From Bog-756 sp963727955 (lineage in GTDB: Bacteria; Actinomycetota; Acidimicrobiia; Acidimicrobiales; RAAP-2): DNA of 64,000 bases. The stretch is from contig CAVSII010000003.1 in assembly GCA_963727955.1 (NCBI GenBank), positions 62,001 through 126,000 of the forward strand. The letters run 5' to 3'. A program made the translations under genes and the position numbers. Below the pieces are notes generated by a model that worked only from the letters and a program-made list of their open reading frames with translations, was not told where the DNA came from and ran no database searches. Positions 16,617 through 26,500 of the stretch are shown in pieces; position 1 is the first letter of the stretch, and each line of letters opens with the position of its first letter.

Positions 16617-17915
16617 TCAGAGGTCGACGGTCTGGAGGTCGAGCAGATGGGCGAAGCGCTTTTGGGCTTCGGCCCGACGGGTGGGAACGTGCTCGGTGGG
16701 AACCTCGACCGGTGTGTAGTCCTTGAGCGTGCGACGGGCAACCGTCACCTTGTGGACCTCGTCCGGCCCGTCGTAGATGCGGGCCGCCCGGGCGTGGCGG
16801 TACATCGATTCCAGGGGAAGATCGGTCGAGAAGCCGAGGGCCCCGTGCACCTGGATGGCCCGGTCGATCACGTTGTAGAGGACCCCGGCGCCGTAGTACT
16901 TGATCATGGCGATCTCCACCCGGGCCGCCGAGGCCCCTTCCTGATCCATCTTCCACGCCGCGTAGAGGGTCATGAGCCGGGCGGCCGTCATCTCGGCCAG
17001 CGAGTCGGCCACCCAGTTCTGGATCGTCTGCTTTTCTGCCAACAACGACTGATGGGTAGTCCGGGACACCGCCCGCTCACACAACATGTCGAAGGCCCGC
17101 TGCGACTGGCCCAGCCACCGCATGCAGTGGTGGATGCGACCGGGACCGAGGCGCTTTTGGGCCAGCACGAAGCCCTCCCCCTCCCGACCGACCAGGTTCT
17201 CGTAGGGGACACGCACCTCGTCGTAGAGGATTTCGGCGTGGCCCCCGAACTTGCCGAAGTGGTCGACCGGGTCCTCCATGGTGGCCACATCGCGGACGAT
17301 GTTGACCCCGGGGGTGTCGGCCGGTACCACGATCATCGAGCACCCCTGGTAAGGATGCACGTCCGGATTGCTCACCGCCATGACGATGAGGAAGTCGGCC
17401 ACCGATCCGTTGGTGGTGAACCACTTGTGCCCGTCGATGACCCACTCGTCCCCGTCGCGCCGGGCCCGGGTTTTGATCATGGTCGGGTCGGCCCCCGCTC
17501 CCGGCTCGGTCATCGAGAACCCGCTGCGCATGGTCCCCTCCAGCAAGGGCTCGAGCCACCGACGGCGGTGCTCCTCCCGCCCCGAGGACTCGATGCCGGC
17601 CGCCAGGAGCTCGGCGTTCCCCGAGTCGGGGGCGTTGTTGCCGAACACCACCGGCCCGTAGGGGGTCTGGCCCAGGATCTCGTGCATCAGCCCCAACCTG
17701 ACCTGTCCGAATCCCCCCCCCCCGAGCTCGGGGGGGAGGTGCGAGGCCCACAGCCCCCGCTCCTTGACCTGCTGTTGCAAGGGCTCGACCGCCTCCAACA
17801 TGGCGTCGTAGCTCAGCGAGAGCGTCTCCAGGGGAATGATCTCCTCCCGTACGAAGCCGCGCATCCACGCCAACTTCTCCTCGAACTCCGGCTCAGTGGA
17901 AAAGTCCCATGCCAC
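16617..17915 (-). CDS. Acyl-CoA dehydrogenase
   Basis: A 432-residue flavoprotein of the acyl-CoA dehydrogenase family (FAD, electrons to ETF). Signatures are FSMTEPGAGADPT (substrate and FAD region), DEWVIDGHKWFTTNGSVADF and the C-terminal QVHGALGFSTDLPLESMYRHARAARIYDGPDEVH. The last part holds the loop where the catalytic base is usually found; the length and the R-A-x-R-I-Y-D-G-P pattern place it with the bacterial FadE/ACAD11-like branch. The GTG at 17915 is chosen since the upstream extension is low-complexity and antisense to bioB. It is divergent from bioB with a short shared promoter region of about 55 bases. Confidence 0.85.
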   Translation of the reverse strand: MAWDFSTEPEFEEKLAWMRGFVREEIIPLETLSLSYDAMLEAVEPLQQQVKERGLWASHLPPELGGGGFGQVRLGLMHEILGQTPYGPVVFGNNAPDSGNAELLAAGIESSGREEHRRRWLEPLLEGTMRSGFSMTEPGAGADPTMIKTRARRDGDEWVIDGHKWFTTNGSVADFLIVMAVSNPDVHPYQGCSMIVVPADTPGVNIVRDVATMEDPVDHFGKFGGHAEILYDEVRVPYENLVGREGEGFVLAQKRLGPGRIHHCMRWLGQSQRAFDMLCERAVSRTTHQSLLAEKQTIQNWVADSLAEMTAARLMTLYAAWKMDQEGASAARVEIAMIKYYGAGVLYNVIDRAIQVHGALGFSTDLPLESMYRHARAARIYDGPDEVHKVTVARRTLKDYTPVEVPTEHVPTRRAEAQKRFAHLLDLQTVDL

Positions 17916-17971
17916 GGTGGTCCCCCGTCGTCTCGAAATCGTGGGTGGCAGCGGCGAACTACCGTTGGGCC

Positions 17972-19078
17972 ATGCCCGGCGACACCACTTCCACCCCCAT
18001 CCGTACCACTGTCGCACTGACCGCGCCCAACCGGGGGCGACCGACGCCCGGCCCGGCCCGGCCCGAGATCGAGCCGGCCGAGGCCCGGCGCCGGCTGCAC
18101 AGCGCTGAGGCCGCCCTCCTCGACCAGGAACGGCTGCTGACCGGCGAGGAGCTGGCCGGCCTGGTCGAGCTGCCCGACGGGTGGGTCACCTCGCTGGCTG
18201 CTCTGGCCCACCAGGTCCGTCTGGCCCGGTGCGGGCCGAGCGTGGAGGTCGAGGGCATCCTGTCGGCCCGGACCGGCGGCTGTCCCGAAGACTGCCACTT
18301 CTGCTCGCAGTCGTCCCGCTTCGACTCGCCGGTCAAGGCCACTCCCTTCCTGGACACCGAAGAGGTCCTGGCTGCGGCCCGCGAGACCCAGGCGGCAGGC
18401 GCCTCCGAGTTCTGCATCGTCCTGGCCATCCGCGGCCCCGATGAGCGCACACTGACCCGGATCCTCGAACTGGTCCCCCTGATCAACCAGGAGACCGGGC
18501 TCAACGTGGCGGTGAGCGCCGGACTGCTGAGCGAGGAGCAGGCCCAACGCCTGTCCGCCGGAGGGGTCCACCGCTACAACCACAACCTGGAGACGTCGCG
18601 TTCGTTCTTCCCCCAGATCGTGACCACCCACGGCTGGGATGAGCGGCGGGAGACCTGCCTGCGGGTACGCCGTCACGGCATGGAGCTGTGCTGTGGCGCC
18701 CTCATCGGCATGGGGGAGACCGACGCCCAGCGGGTCGAACTGCTGGTCCAGCTGCAGGAGCTCGATCCCACCGAAGTGCCGCTCAACTTCCTCAACCCCC
18801 GACCGGGCACCCCTTTGGCCGACGCCCCACCGGTAGCGGCATGGGAGGCCATCCGCTGGATCGCCCTCTTCCGCCTGGCCCTGCCCGGGGTGATCCTGCG
18901 CTACGCCGGCGGGCGCGAGATCACCCTCCGCGAGCTCCAGTCGCTGGGGATGACCGCGGGCATCAACGCCCTCATCGTGGGCAACTACCTGACCACCTTG
19001 GGCCGGTCAGCCGAGGCCGACCTCCAGATGCTGGCCGACCTGCGCATGCCGGTCGGGGCTCTGACCGGCGTTCTCTGA
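17972..19078 (+). CDS. bioB: Biotin synthase
   Basis: A 368-residue radical-SAM enzyme that inserts sulfur into dethiobiotin to make biotin. The [4Fe-4S] cysteines are in GGCPEDCHFCSQSSRFDS (C104, C108, C111 from ATG 17972). BioB hallmarks follow: FCIVLAIRGP, the YNHNLETSRSFF motif, CCGALIGMGET, and FLNPRPGTPL. Conserved cysteines and Arg for the second iron-sulfur cluster are present (RYAGGREITL). The N-terminal 25 residues are an unstructured extension, and the start could be slightly later. The next gene, 12 bases downstream, is a BsaP-like zinc-ribbon protein. bioD lies at 41 kb, so the biotin genes are split. Confidence 0.92.
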   Translation: MPGDTTSTPIRTTVALTAPNRGRPTPGPARPEIEPAEARRRLHSAEAALLDQERLLTGEELAGLVELPDGWVTSLAALAHQVRLARCGPSVEVEGILSARTGGCPEDCHFCSQSSRFDSPVKATPFLDTEEVLAAARETQAAGASEFCIVLAIRGPDERTLTRILELVPLINQETGLNVAVSAGLLSEEQAQRLSAGGVHRYNHNLETSRSFFPQIVTTHGWDERRETCLRVRRHGMELCCGALIGMGETDAQRVELLVQLQELDPTEVPLNFLNPRPGTPLADAPPVAAWEAIRWIALFRLALPGVILRYAGGREITLRELQSLGMTAGINALIVGNYLTTLGRSAEADLQMLADLRMPVGALTGVL

Positions 19079-19089
19079 GACGAGCTGTC

Positions 19090-19338
19090 GTGTCCGGAGA
19101 ACCCGTGGCGCCCGGAGCGATGGCCAGCGACGCCCACTGCACCGGTTGCGGCCAGCCGGTCAGCGCCTGCCCCGGCTGCGACCGTCCACTCGATCCACCG
19201 CGCTACTGCCCCCGCTGCGGTCGACGGCTGACCGTGGCGGTCAGCCCCGGCGGCTTCCGGGCCCGCTGCCGCGACCACGGCCAGCTGGCCCCGACACCCG
19301 ACACCGATCGGTTGCCATGGTCGGCCCCGGCCCCCTGA
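19090..19338 (+). CDS. bsaP: BsaP-like biotin synthase auxiliary protein
   Basis: An 82-residue Cys-rich protein right after bioB. The C-terminal core RYCPRCGRRLTVAV.PGGFRARCRDHG matches the pattern FCxxCGxRMxVQVxPxGWxAxCxxHG that I know from the actinobacterial biotin synthase auxiliary protein BsaP (Rv1590 family), a small protein reported to support BioB activity in mycobacteria. Here there are seven cysteines (17, 20, 27, 30, 40, 43, 60), i.e. an additional N-terminal pair of CxxC motifs absent in the short mycobacterial form as I remember it. GTG 19090 is the start; its 3' end overlaps the P450 start by 22 bases. The role (iron-sulfur repair or sulfur donation to BioB) is by analogy. Confidence 0.75.
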   Translation: MSGEPVAPGAMASDAHCTGCGQPVSACPGCDRPLDPPRYCPRCGRRLTVAVSPGGFRARCRDHGQLAPTPDTDRLPWSAPAP

Positions 19339-20510
19339 TCTACGACCCGCGGGACCTGGCCACCCAGCGGGATCCCTATCCGATCTACCGGCGGCTCCGG
19401 GACGAGGACCCTGTCCACCGGTCGGCCGGCGGGTACTGGGTGCTGTCCCGCTTCGCCGATGTCTTCGCCGCCGCGGGCGACGGCGCCACCTTCTCGTCGG
19501 CCCAGGGGCTCACCTTCGAGGCCAACGAGATCGAAGCTCTCGGGCTCAAGCCCACCATGGTGATGATGGACCGCCCCACCCACACCACCTACCGACGGCT
19601 CATCAGCCGGGGCTTCACCCCCCGGCGGGTGGCCGGCCTCGAAGGAGCGGTCCGCTCCTTCGTGCAGGAGCGCCTGGCCGCGGTGGCCGGTGCCGAAACG
19701 TTCGACTTCGTCGAGACGCTGGCCGGACCCCTCCCCACCTTCGTGGTGGCCCACTATCTGGGTGTGCCGGCCGGCGACCGCCACACTTTCGGGCAGTGGA
19801 GCGATGCCATTGTGGCCGCCAACGCCAGCGGCACCACCTTGAGCGAGGCGGCCGAGGCGGTGGCCGGTCTGTACGGCTACTTCAGCCAGCTCATCCAGTG
19901 GCGCCGGTCGAGCCCGGGCGACGACATGCTCTCCGACCTGGTCACCGCCGAGGTGGACGGGCGCCCACTGGGTGTGGACGAGATCCTCGGCTACTGCTTC
20001 GTGATGATCGCCGGGGGCAACGACACCGCCTCGGGCCTGCTGGGAGGGGCAGCGGTGGCCCTCACCGACTATCCCGCCCAGCGCGCTCTGCTCATAGACG
20101 ATCCGGCGCTGATAGTCGGTGCCGTCGAAGAGCTGCTGCGGGTGACCAGCCCGGTCCAGGGGCTGTCGCGTACCACCACCCGGGAGGTCACCATCGGGGA
20201 GACGGTCATCGGGGCCGACAGCAAGGTCCACCTGCTCTACGGTTCGGCCAACCGCGACCCCCGCGAGTTCGGGCCCACCGCCGACCAGCTCGACGTGGGC
20301 CGTCGCTTCGGGCGCATGCTGACCTTCGGCAACGGACCCCACCACTGCATCGGGGCGGCCGCGGCCCGACTCCAGGGCCGGGTGGCCCTCGAGGAACTGC
20401 TCACCCTCATGCCGTCGTTCGAGGCCGACCGGGCGGGCGGGGACATCGCCCCCGGGCCCTTCGTCCGCCGGTACGAGTCGCTTCCGGTGACCGCCGGCCC
20501 CCGAAGCTGA
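19317..20510 (+). CDS. Cytochrome P450
   Basis: A 397-residue soluble bacterial P450. The I-helix oxygen-activating motif is IAGGNDTAS, the K-helix ExxR is VEELLRVTSP, and the haem-binding loop is FGNGPHHCIGAAAARLQGR with the thiolate Cys at residue 344. The N-terminus YDPRDLATQRDPYPIYRRLR is typical. The start ATG 19317 overlaps the bsaP 3' end by 22 bases, implying co-transcription with bioB-bsaP, though any link to biotin is not obvious; BioI-type P450s make pimeloyl precursors but this one lacks other pathway context. The substrate is unknown and the subfamily was not assigned. Confidence 0.9.
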   Translation: MVGPGPLIYDPRDLATQRDPYPIYRRLRDEDPVHRSAGGYWVLSRFADVFAAAGDGATFSSAQGLTFEANEIEALGLKPTMVMMDRPTHTTYRRLISRGFTPRRVAGLEGAVRSFVQERLAAVAGAETFDFVETLAGPLPTFVVAHYLGVPAGDRHTFGQWSDAIVAANASGTTLSEAAEAVAGLYGYFSQLIQWRRSSPGDDMLSDLVTAEVDGRPLGVDEILGYCFVMIAGGNDTASGLLGGAAVALTDYPAQRALLIDDPALIVGAVEELLRVTSPVQGLSRTTTREVTIGETVIGADSKVHLLYGSANRDPREFGPTADQLDVGRRFGRMLTFGNGPHHCIGAAAARLQGRVALEELLTLMPSFEADRAGGDIAPGPFVRRYESLPVTAGPRS

Positions 20511-20590
20511 ACACCGGGGTAGGGTCGACCCGGCCCGCCGGTTGGTTGCGTTGGTGTCACCAGCCACAATCTGGGCGACGAGGAGGACGG

Positions 20591-21074
20591 GTGCCCGAGC
20601 GGATCGAGGACGAGATCACCGCCCTGATCGGACAGGTCGGGCGAGCACGGTCCGGGGGGCATCAATCCCGACCACGAACAGTTGCGCGCCCTGCTGGCCA
20701 TCGACGGCCCCGGACCTCTCCAGTTCGTCAACCTGCTGGCCTACCGCCACCAGGCCGTCTATCCCGCCGACCACGAACTGGCGGGATCGGGGCTCAGTGG
20801 AGCCGACGCCTACGCCCTCTACGGCCTGGTGGCTCTGGAGCAGGTGACCCGGCGCGGGGGCCGGCTCACCCTCTACACCGACGTCGTTCTCACTCTCATC
20901 GGCCCCGACCAGTCGTGGGACCAGGTGGCCGTTATGGAATACCCGGACACCGAGGCCTTCCTGGACATGATCGTCGACCCCGACTACGTGGCCGCTCTGG
21001 TCCACCGGGACGCCGGTCTGGCCGACACGGTGGTGATGGCGACCCGGTCGCTGCTGGGCGACAGCCGGAGGTGA
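20591..21074 (+). CDS. DUF1330-like protein, one frameshift
   Basis: Two frames join into one protein of about 160 residues. The N-terminal PERIEDEITALIGQVGRA comes from GTG 20591, then INPDHEQLRALLAIDGPGPLQFVNLL and TLYTDVVLTLIG, VAVMEYPDTEAFLDMI follow in the next frame. The ferredoxin-like fold with VMEYP(D)TEAF is the DUF1330 signature, a family of small dimeric proteins of unknown function. The frame breaks at a run of six G at 20655-20660. It overlaps the next gene (GTGA at 21071). Confidence 0.6.
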
Positions 21075-21536
21075 CCGACGGCTCGCTGTCGGTCGGCCGG
21101 GCCGACCTGAGGTGACGCCCAACAACTCGCCCACCTCCGCTACCAGTGGCGGGCCACCGAACGGGGCGAGCTCGGCCTCGACCAGGGTGCCTTCGAGGCG
21201 GCTCTGGTGGCGTGGATGTCCGCACACGCATCCACCCACCTGCCCTTCCTGGCCCGGCGCCACGACCGGGCCATCGGCATGGTCTGGCTGGCCCTGGTGG
21301 AACGGGTGCCGGGCCCCGGACAGCTCATCCGCCGGTCGGCCTACATACAGAGCACCTACGTGATCCCCCCGGAGCGGAGCGAAGGCGTCGGCACCCTTCT
21401 CGTCCGCTGCCTGCTCGACCACGCCCGCCAGTTGGCCCTCGACTACGTCGCCGTCCACCCCAGCGAGGCGTCCTTCGCCTTCTACCGTCGGCTGGGATTC
21501 AGCGATAGTCACAAGGTGCTCGAGCTGCGCTGGTGA
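21071..21536 (+). CDS. GNAT-family N-acetyltransferase, one frameshift
   Basis: About 155 residues, readable as one GNAT domain: LAHLRYQWRATERGE (N-terminal helix), THLPFLARRHDRAIGMVWLAL, STYVIPPERSEGVGTLLVRC (V-loop acetyl-CoA pyrophosphate site R/Q-x-x-G-x-G/A with EGVGT) and PSEASFAFYRRLGF. The start GTG 21071 overlaps the DUF1330 stop and begins in another frame (VTDGSLSVGRADLR); the frame changes around 21105-21115. Substrate unknown. Confidence 0.65.
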
Positions 21537-21590
21537 ATGGGGCCGCGCTGGTGAATAGGGTTGCGCCGGTGGCCTTCCATCCGGTGGTCG

Positions 21591-22379
21591 TCAGTCGGCC
21601 AAGCGGCCCCACATCAGGATCCGCTTGAAGGGATAGAAGTAGGGCGAACGCTCACCCTCGATCTCGAGAAAGCGCTTGCGGTAGGCCTCGACGAACCGGG
21701 GCCACTGGTCGGGACCGAGGGGCTCCTTGAAGCGGGTGAGGGTGGTGCCCTTGACCCACTCGACGACGTCGCCGGTGGTGGCCAGGTGGTGGGCGTAGAC
21801 CTCGAGACGGACGTGCTGCCGGTCGAAGCCGAGGTGGTCGAGAAGGACGGCGTACTGTTCGGGAGGCCAGCACGTTCCGGGCCACCGGATCGGGGGGCGG
21901 GTGGTCCATCCATTGGTGGGCCAGCTCATCGGCCAGCCGGTGGGCGAGGTGGTCGGCGTTGGCCGGTACCTGCACCGCCAATTGCCCGCCGGGTCGGAGC
22001 GACCGGGTCCAGCGTCCGGAGGACGGCGGGGTGGTCACCTACCCACTGCATCGAGGCATTGGCCAACACGACGTCGTAGGCGTCGGGCCGCTCCCAACGG
22101 CCGATGTCGCCGGTCTCGAACCGGACCGTCCCTGTGGTGTGCTCGGTCGGCGGCGGCCACCATGGCCGGGCTGCTGTCGATCCCGACGGTGTCGACCGCG
22201 TCGAGCTTGGTGGCCAGGGCGGCCGTCAACCGTCCGTCGCCGCACCCGAGATCGACCACACGGGGCTCGGCCACCGGCTCGATGAGTCGAACCAGGTCCC
22301 AGAAGGGCTGCTCCCGTTGGGCGGCGAACTTGTTGTACTGATCGGGATCCCACCCATCGGAGGATGTCACCCCCGGCAC
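21591..22379 (-). CDS. Trans-aconitate methyltransferase-like enzyme, several frameshifts
   Basis: Three frames in order make one SAM methyltransferase of about 260 residues. The first is GWDPDQYNKFAAQREQPFWD and VVDLGCGDGRLTAAL (motif I) with VGIDSSPAMV. The second is TRSLRPGGQLAVQVPANADH. The third is QYAVLLDHLGFDRQHVRLEVYA, VVEWVKGTTLTRF and SPYFYPFKRILMWGRLAD. The N-terminal pattern and the VPAN and VEWVKGTTL motifs are those of trans-aconitate 2-methyltransferase (Tam). Frame changes lie near 22120, near 22030 and near 21870. If the indels are genuine the gene is dead. Confidence 0.65.
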
Positions 22380-22405
22380 ACTACGGCCCTCCCTACACTT
22401 GGGAG

Positions 22406-22579
22406 ATGCCCACCCCCGTCGGCCCGGCGCCCCCTGATCCGGACGACCCCGATCTGTGGGACTGGGGCGAACCGGAGGACGACGACTTCACCCGTCCCCC
22501 ACCTAGCTGGACCCGCATACTGGTGGTGGGCATCGTGGTCGTCGCCCTCATCCTGCTGGTTCTGCTCAGCGTGCTCTGA
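22406..22579 (+). CDS. Small single-pass membrane protein
   Basis: A 57-residue protein: an acidic Pro/Asp-rich cytosolic segment (PDPDDPDLWDWGEPEDDDFT), then a single transmembrane helix ILVVGIVVVALILLVLLSVL reaching the C-terminus. It has the look of a real tail-anchored or small membrane protein; no family is recognised. Start ATG 22406, about 25 bases from the divergent methyltransferase start. Similar small acidic tail-anchored proteins are common in actinobacteria without known function. Confidence 0.5.
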   Translation: MPTPVGPAPPDPDDPDLWDWGEPEDDDFTRPPPSWTRILVVGIVVVALILLVLLSVL

Positions 22580-22662
22580 CCGCCATCCTTCTGTGACCAC
22601 GCTCCGTGACGTCCCGTCGCACCGGCGCGAGCGTCGGAAGGATGACCACCTAGGGTGCACGA

Positions 22663-23542
22663 ATGACTCCGTGGACGGCGGCTGACATCCCCGACCAGAG
22701 CGGACGGTCATACGTGGTGACCGGGGCCAACAGCGGACTCGGGGCGGTGATCGCCTCCCAACTGGCCCGGTCGGGTGCGCACGTGGTCATCGCCTGTCGT
22801 GACATCGCCAAGGGCGAGGCAGGCGGCCGACGCCATGCCCGGCGATCGGGAGGTGCGTCATCTCGATCTGGCTGACCTGGGCTCTGTCCGGGCCTTTGCC
22901 GACGGTGTCGGCCAGATCGACGTTCTGATCAACAACGCCGGCGTCATGGCTACGCCACTGGCTCGCACCGTGGACGGATTCGAGCTGCAGATCGGAACCA
23001 ACCATCTCGGCCATTTCGCCCTCACCGGTCTACTCATCGGCCGGGTGACCGACCGGGTGGTGACCATGTCGAGCGGTGCCCACCGCATGGGGCGCATCGA
23101 TCTCGACGACCTCAACTGGGAACGCCGGCGCTACCGGCGCTGGGCCGCATACGGTCAGTCCAAGTTGGCCAACCTGCTGTTCACCTACGAGCTCCAACGT
23201 CGATGGGCAGCGGTCGGTGCGACAGGCACGGCCCTGGCCGCCCACCCCGGCTACGCCGCCACCAATCTCCAGTCCCACACCGACTCGTTCCAGGACCGGG
23301 TCATGGAGGTGACCAACCGGGTGGTGGCCCAGAGCGCCGACATGGGAGCCCTCCCCGCCCTCTACGCCGCCACCCAGCCGGGGCTGGGCGGCGGCTCCTT
23401 TGTCGGACCCGACGGACTCTTCGAACAACGGGGGTACCCCACCGTCGTGAAGTCGTCTCGACGCTCCTACGACCTGGCCACCGCCAGGTCGCTGTGGACC
23501 CTGTCGGAAACCCTGACCGGGGTCACCTTCGCCTTGGCCTGA
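22663..23542 (+). CDS. SDR oxidoreductase (retinol-dehydrogenase-like), one frameshift
   Basis: An SDR of about 292 residues in two frames. The first has YVVTGANSGLGAVIASQLAR and VVIACRDIAKGE (TGxxxGxG and the Arg after strand 2, typical of NADP(H)-dependent members). The second carries VRHLDLADLGSVRAFAD, DVLINNAGVMATP, TNHLGHFALTGLL, VTMSSGAHRMG, the catalytic YGQSKLANLLF and HPGYAATNL. The frame breaks at about 22820. The ending LWTLSETLTGVTF is also typical of the RDH/WW-oxidoreductase-like subfamily. It ends 10 bases before the convergent giant surface-protein gene. Confidence 0.7.
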
Positions 23543-23551
23543 GCCGACCTG

Positions 23552-26500
23552 TCAGGGTGCCGTGACGGCGGCGGAGGCCGGCGAAGGACTTCCCACGGTG
23601 ATGGCGTTCTTGGCGGCCACCGTGAAGGTGTAGGAGGTGTCAGGCGTCAATCCGGTGATGACCTCCGAGGTGGCCGTCGAGTTGAAGACGATCGGGGTCT
23701 GGGTCACCCCGCCGATGGAAGGCGTGACTACGTAGCCGGTGATGGCTGAGCCGCCGTCGGCCGGCTTCTTCCAGCTCAGGGTCAGCGTGCCCGACTTGAC
23801 CTTGGCCTTGGGCGCCTTGGGAGCGGCCGGTGCCCCGATGACCACCGGGGCGCTCGGCATCGAGCCCGGCCCGGTGGCCGTTCCGGCCTCCGCCGCCACC
23901 ACGAACGTGTAACTGACGCCGTTGGTGAGGCCGGTCACGGTGACCGTCGTCTTTTTGGAGGAGACCGGGGTCTTGGCGATGCCGCCGACGTAGGGCGTGA
24001 CCACGTAGCCGGTCACCGTGTTGCCGTTGCTGACCGGCGCCTTCCAGGCCACCTTGGCCTGGCCCGCCGATTCGGTGGCGGTCACGTCGGTGGGAGCAAT
24101 GGGCGCGCCCACGGTGATCGGGGTCGACTGGGCCGACGCCGTCCCCGTACCATTGACGTTGGCGGCAGCCACCGTGAAGGTGTAGGTCGTCCCGTTGTGC
24201 AGTCCGGTCATGGTGTACGACGTGCTGGTCGACCCGGTGGGTACCGGCGTGCCGGCCACGTCGTTCACGTAGGGAGTGACCACGTACCCGGTGAGGGGCG
24301 ATCCGCCGGTGCTGCTCGGCGGGTTCCAGCTGAGGGAGACCCCGCCGGTCACCTCGGTCACCGCCGGTTCGCTGGGTGGGCTGGGGGTGATGGCCGGGCC
24401 GATGGCCAGGGGGTGTTCGAGCACGTTGTACGGATTGCCCGAGCCGTCGACGAGCTCGGTGGACACGGCGATCTGGCCGTAGTTGGCCGAGGGCAGCAGG
24501 ACGGAGGTCTGGTCGGCCGGAACCGTCGCCGCCGGGGTGGAAGCGAAGTCGGTCTGGTAGTTCGGTGTGGTGAACAATTGGTACCCCTGGGCCCCGGGCA
24601 CCGCCCCCCAGCTGACCAGGATGCCGTTCGACTCCTGGGTGGCGGTGATCGACGGGTAGCTGGACGGGTCCGGCGCGCTCTGGCTGTTGATGGTCCACGG
24701 GATGGCCGAGCCGCCGGCATCAGCCACCGTGGTGCCGGCCATGGTGCTCACGAACGACTGGATGTCGTCGAAGATTCCACTGAACTCGGGCACCACCACG
24801 TAGTTCTCGGTCAACGTCTGGCCCGGGTCGAGTTCCGAAACAACCTGCGGCGCGGCCTGGGCCGGGGCAAAGATGTAATTACGGGTGTCCGATTCGAGCG
24901 GTGACAGGGCCAGGCTCAGGTTGTAGACGGGGACGTCGGCCACGTTGGTGATCTGGGCAGTGATGTGGTACGGGTAGCCCTGGTAGGCCTCGTCGTCGAC
25001 GGTGAAGTTCATGGACAGGGCGGTGGCCCCCCAGATATGGATGGCGTCCGAGCTGGTCTGGGCGTCGAACTGTAGGGGGGCGCCGACCGGCGCCAGTGAC
25101 GATGTGTAGGTGGCGTCGAGCCCGTAGTAACCCTCAGTGTCGCCGCGGATGAGCCAGTCGACGGTCTTACTGGAATCGCCGGGAATGGCTCCCACCGACT
25201 GGGTCAGGGTCTGGGGGGCGAGATTCGAGTCGAGGGTGGCCAGGCTGAGCCCAGTGGTGGGCAGGTTGAGGGTGGCCTGCCCGGGGTTGAAGGTGAAGGC
25301 GGTCGGGGCCAGGTTGCTGATGACCATCTGCACATCGAAGAACTGCTTGAGCCACTGGGCCTTGCCCGGGATGATCATCCAGATCAGCTCGGGCTGGTTG
25401 TCCACTTCCTGGAACTGCGGGTAGATGGTGTAGGTGGCCCCGGTACCGGGATCGGTCACCGTGTCCGGACACAGCCCGGTGCAGGCGCCGCCGCCACCGC
25501 CGCCTCCACCGCCCCCGCCGCCGCCTCCACCGCCACCGCCGCCGCCTCCCCCGCCGTAGGAGCCGCTGTAGAGGCCGTTACCGGTGGCCACTCCCTGGAA
25601 CTGGACGGGTGGGGCGTCGGGCCAGAAGGCCAGGTTGAGGTCGAACTGGTAGGTGAACTGGTTACCGGGCGCATTGGGGTCGATGCCCAGCGCCTCGGCC
25701 TGGGAGGCGGTGAGCTGGGTCGAGGTGAGGTCGGTGGTGGCCACCTGACCGGAGGCCAGGGCCACCGTGGCCGTGCCCGTCCCGTCGGTCACCGTGACGG
25801 TGGCCGTGTTGGGCAGGTAGCCCTGCTGGTAGGCGTAGGCGGTGTAGTCGCCGTCGGCCAGTCCGGACACCGTGTAATTGCCGCCGCCGGCCGCCACCCC
25901 GTTGAACACGTCGTTCTGGGCGTCCTCCACCACCACGGTGGCACTGGTGAGCGGATTGTGGTTGGTGTCGGTGACCGTGACCGTCACTCCCTGGTTGGGA
26001 ACCGGCGTCACATCCACCGTCTCGGTGGCCTGGCTGGTGTTGCCGCCCAGGCCGGTCACGGTGAGGGTGGCCGTGTAGCTCTTGGCCGTCGTGTAGGTGT
26101 GGGTGGGGTCGGCCGCCGTCGACGTCCCACCGTCGCCGAAGTTCCAGGCATAACCGGTGATGCCGCCGGCCGGGGTGGAGTTGGACCCGTTGAACTGCAC
26201 GCTCTGGCCCACCGTGGCCGTGATGGGGTCGCCGACCACGGCGGTGGGATCGACGGCCTGGGCCACCTGGACGGTGGCCGAGGTGTAGGGCGCCGGAGTG
26301 GCGATCCCGTCGCTGACCGACAGCACCACCGGATAGCTGCCGGCCGAGCGTGTAGGTGTGGTTGACCGTCGTCCCACCCGGGGGCAGGGACCCCGTGGCG
26401 TTGGACCCGTCACCGAAGTCGATGGTGTAGGACAGCGGACCGCCCCCGCCGGTGCCCGACACGTTGAAGGTGACGGCGTTGCCGGTGTAGAGCGGACCAC

